From Arenicola marina (taxonomy: Eukaryota; Annelida; Polychaeta; Arenicolidae): a DNA stretch of 64,000 nucleotides. Within the stretch, counting starts at the first letter, position 1. Each line of letters starts with the position of its first letter. A program made the translations under genes and the position numbers. Positions 63,869-64,000 of this stretch are shown here, one piece after another. Location of the stretch: positions 23,783,143 through 23,847,142 of the forward strand of contig OZ025265.1 of NCBI GenBank assembly GCA_964019135.1. The letters run 5' to 3'. The notes under the pieces were generated by a model. It made no database searches. It was not told the origin of the DNA and saw nothing but the letters and a program-made list of their open reading frames with translations.

Positions 63869-64000
63869 ATCACAAAAATGGGCTGTGTTTTCTCGCAGTG
63901 TTCAACGCCCAGCAGCAGCGAAAAAAGTTTAACTGCTTCCAGACGTTACGTAGCTGGAGCATTCGGTGCTAATGTGGCCAGCCGATCTGCTCTCAAACTG
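63869..64000 (+). CDS. First coding exon of a myristoylated protein, cut by window edge
   Basis: A pyrimidine-rich acceptor ending TCTTCTGTTTTAG precedes 63869. The ATG at 63878 has a strong context (ACAAAAATGGG: purine at -3, G at +4). The frame reads MGCVFSQCSTPSSSEKSLTA, then SRRYVAGAFGANVASRSALK, and stays open for 41 codons to the window end. Gly2 with Ser6 fits N-myristoylation and Cys3 could be palmitoylated, so the product is likely membrane-anchored. I do not recognise the family from so little. The nine bases before the ATG imply an upstream untranslated exon. Confidence 0.65.
   Translation, partial: MTKMGCVFSQCSTPSSSEKSLTASRRYVAGAFGANVASRSALKL

Overview
This is a stretch of nuclear DNA from an animal, most likely a marine invertebrate. 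It has spliced genes with GT-AG introns, a rhodopsin-like GPCR, a PDE12 orthologue, several tRNA-derived SINE families, LINE and DNA-transposon relics, and very many tandem repeats. I cannot fix the phylum from sequence alone. A 200-N assembly gap lies at 59606-59805.

Genes. (1) A complete PDE12 gene (mitochondrial 2'-phosphodiesterase / poly(A) exonuclease family) runs on the minus strand from 56360 to 42108. Its eight coding exons join in phase to give 610 residues, with the catalytic motifs of the endonuclease/exonuclease/phosphatase fold. (2) A rhodopsin-like GPCR lies on the plus strand and ends at 28428. Its seven-helix part is preceded, in the same frame, by about 30 copies of a 12-residue repeat, nearly all carrying an N-glycosylation sequon; one in-frame TGA interrupts the repeat. 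(3) One exon of an unrecognised minus-strand gene (14747-14599) has its 3' end and splice donor amplified into a ~1 kb, 30-bp minisatellite. (4) The first coding exon of a plus-strand gene starts at 63878 with a MGCVFS myristoylation-type N-terminus and runs off the window. A possible untranslated first exon for it lies near 56917, head-to-head with PDE12.

Layout. 1-9000 is mostly gene-free, with a CRE/E-box cluster at the left edge, a 1.7 kb CCA-rich array and a Tigger-like element. 9000-14750 holds an 11-bp minisatellite, a long-TIR MITE, a 91-bp tandem array, a TTAA-flanked MITE, nested SINE/MITE insertions and the amplified splice-donor array. 15000-24900 is transposon-rich and includes a young 5'-truncated LINE with a perfect target-site duplication. 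24960-28430 is a 28-bp minisatellite followed by the GPCR. 28450-42100 is gene-free DNA of MITEs, SINEs, minisatellites and homopolymer runs. 42108-56360 is PDE12, whose intron 4 is swollen by a 7 kb, 28-bp satellite and whose intron 5 carries 15 tandem tRNA-like units. 56400-64000 is intergenic or intronic DNA leading to the myristoylated gene.

The common theme is tandem amplification acting on functional boundaries: a receptor ectodomain, a splice donor, and Pol III-type promoter units inside an intron. I saw no CRISPR array or operon, and no recognisable gene of a retrovirus-like or Polinton-like element.
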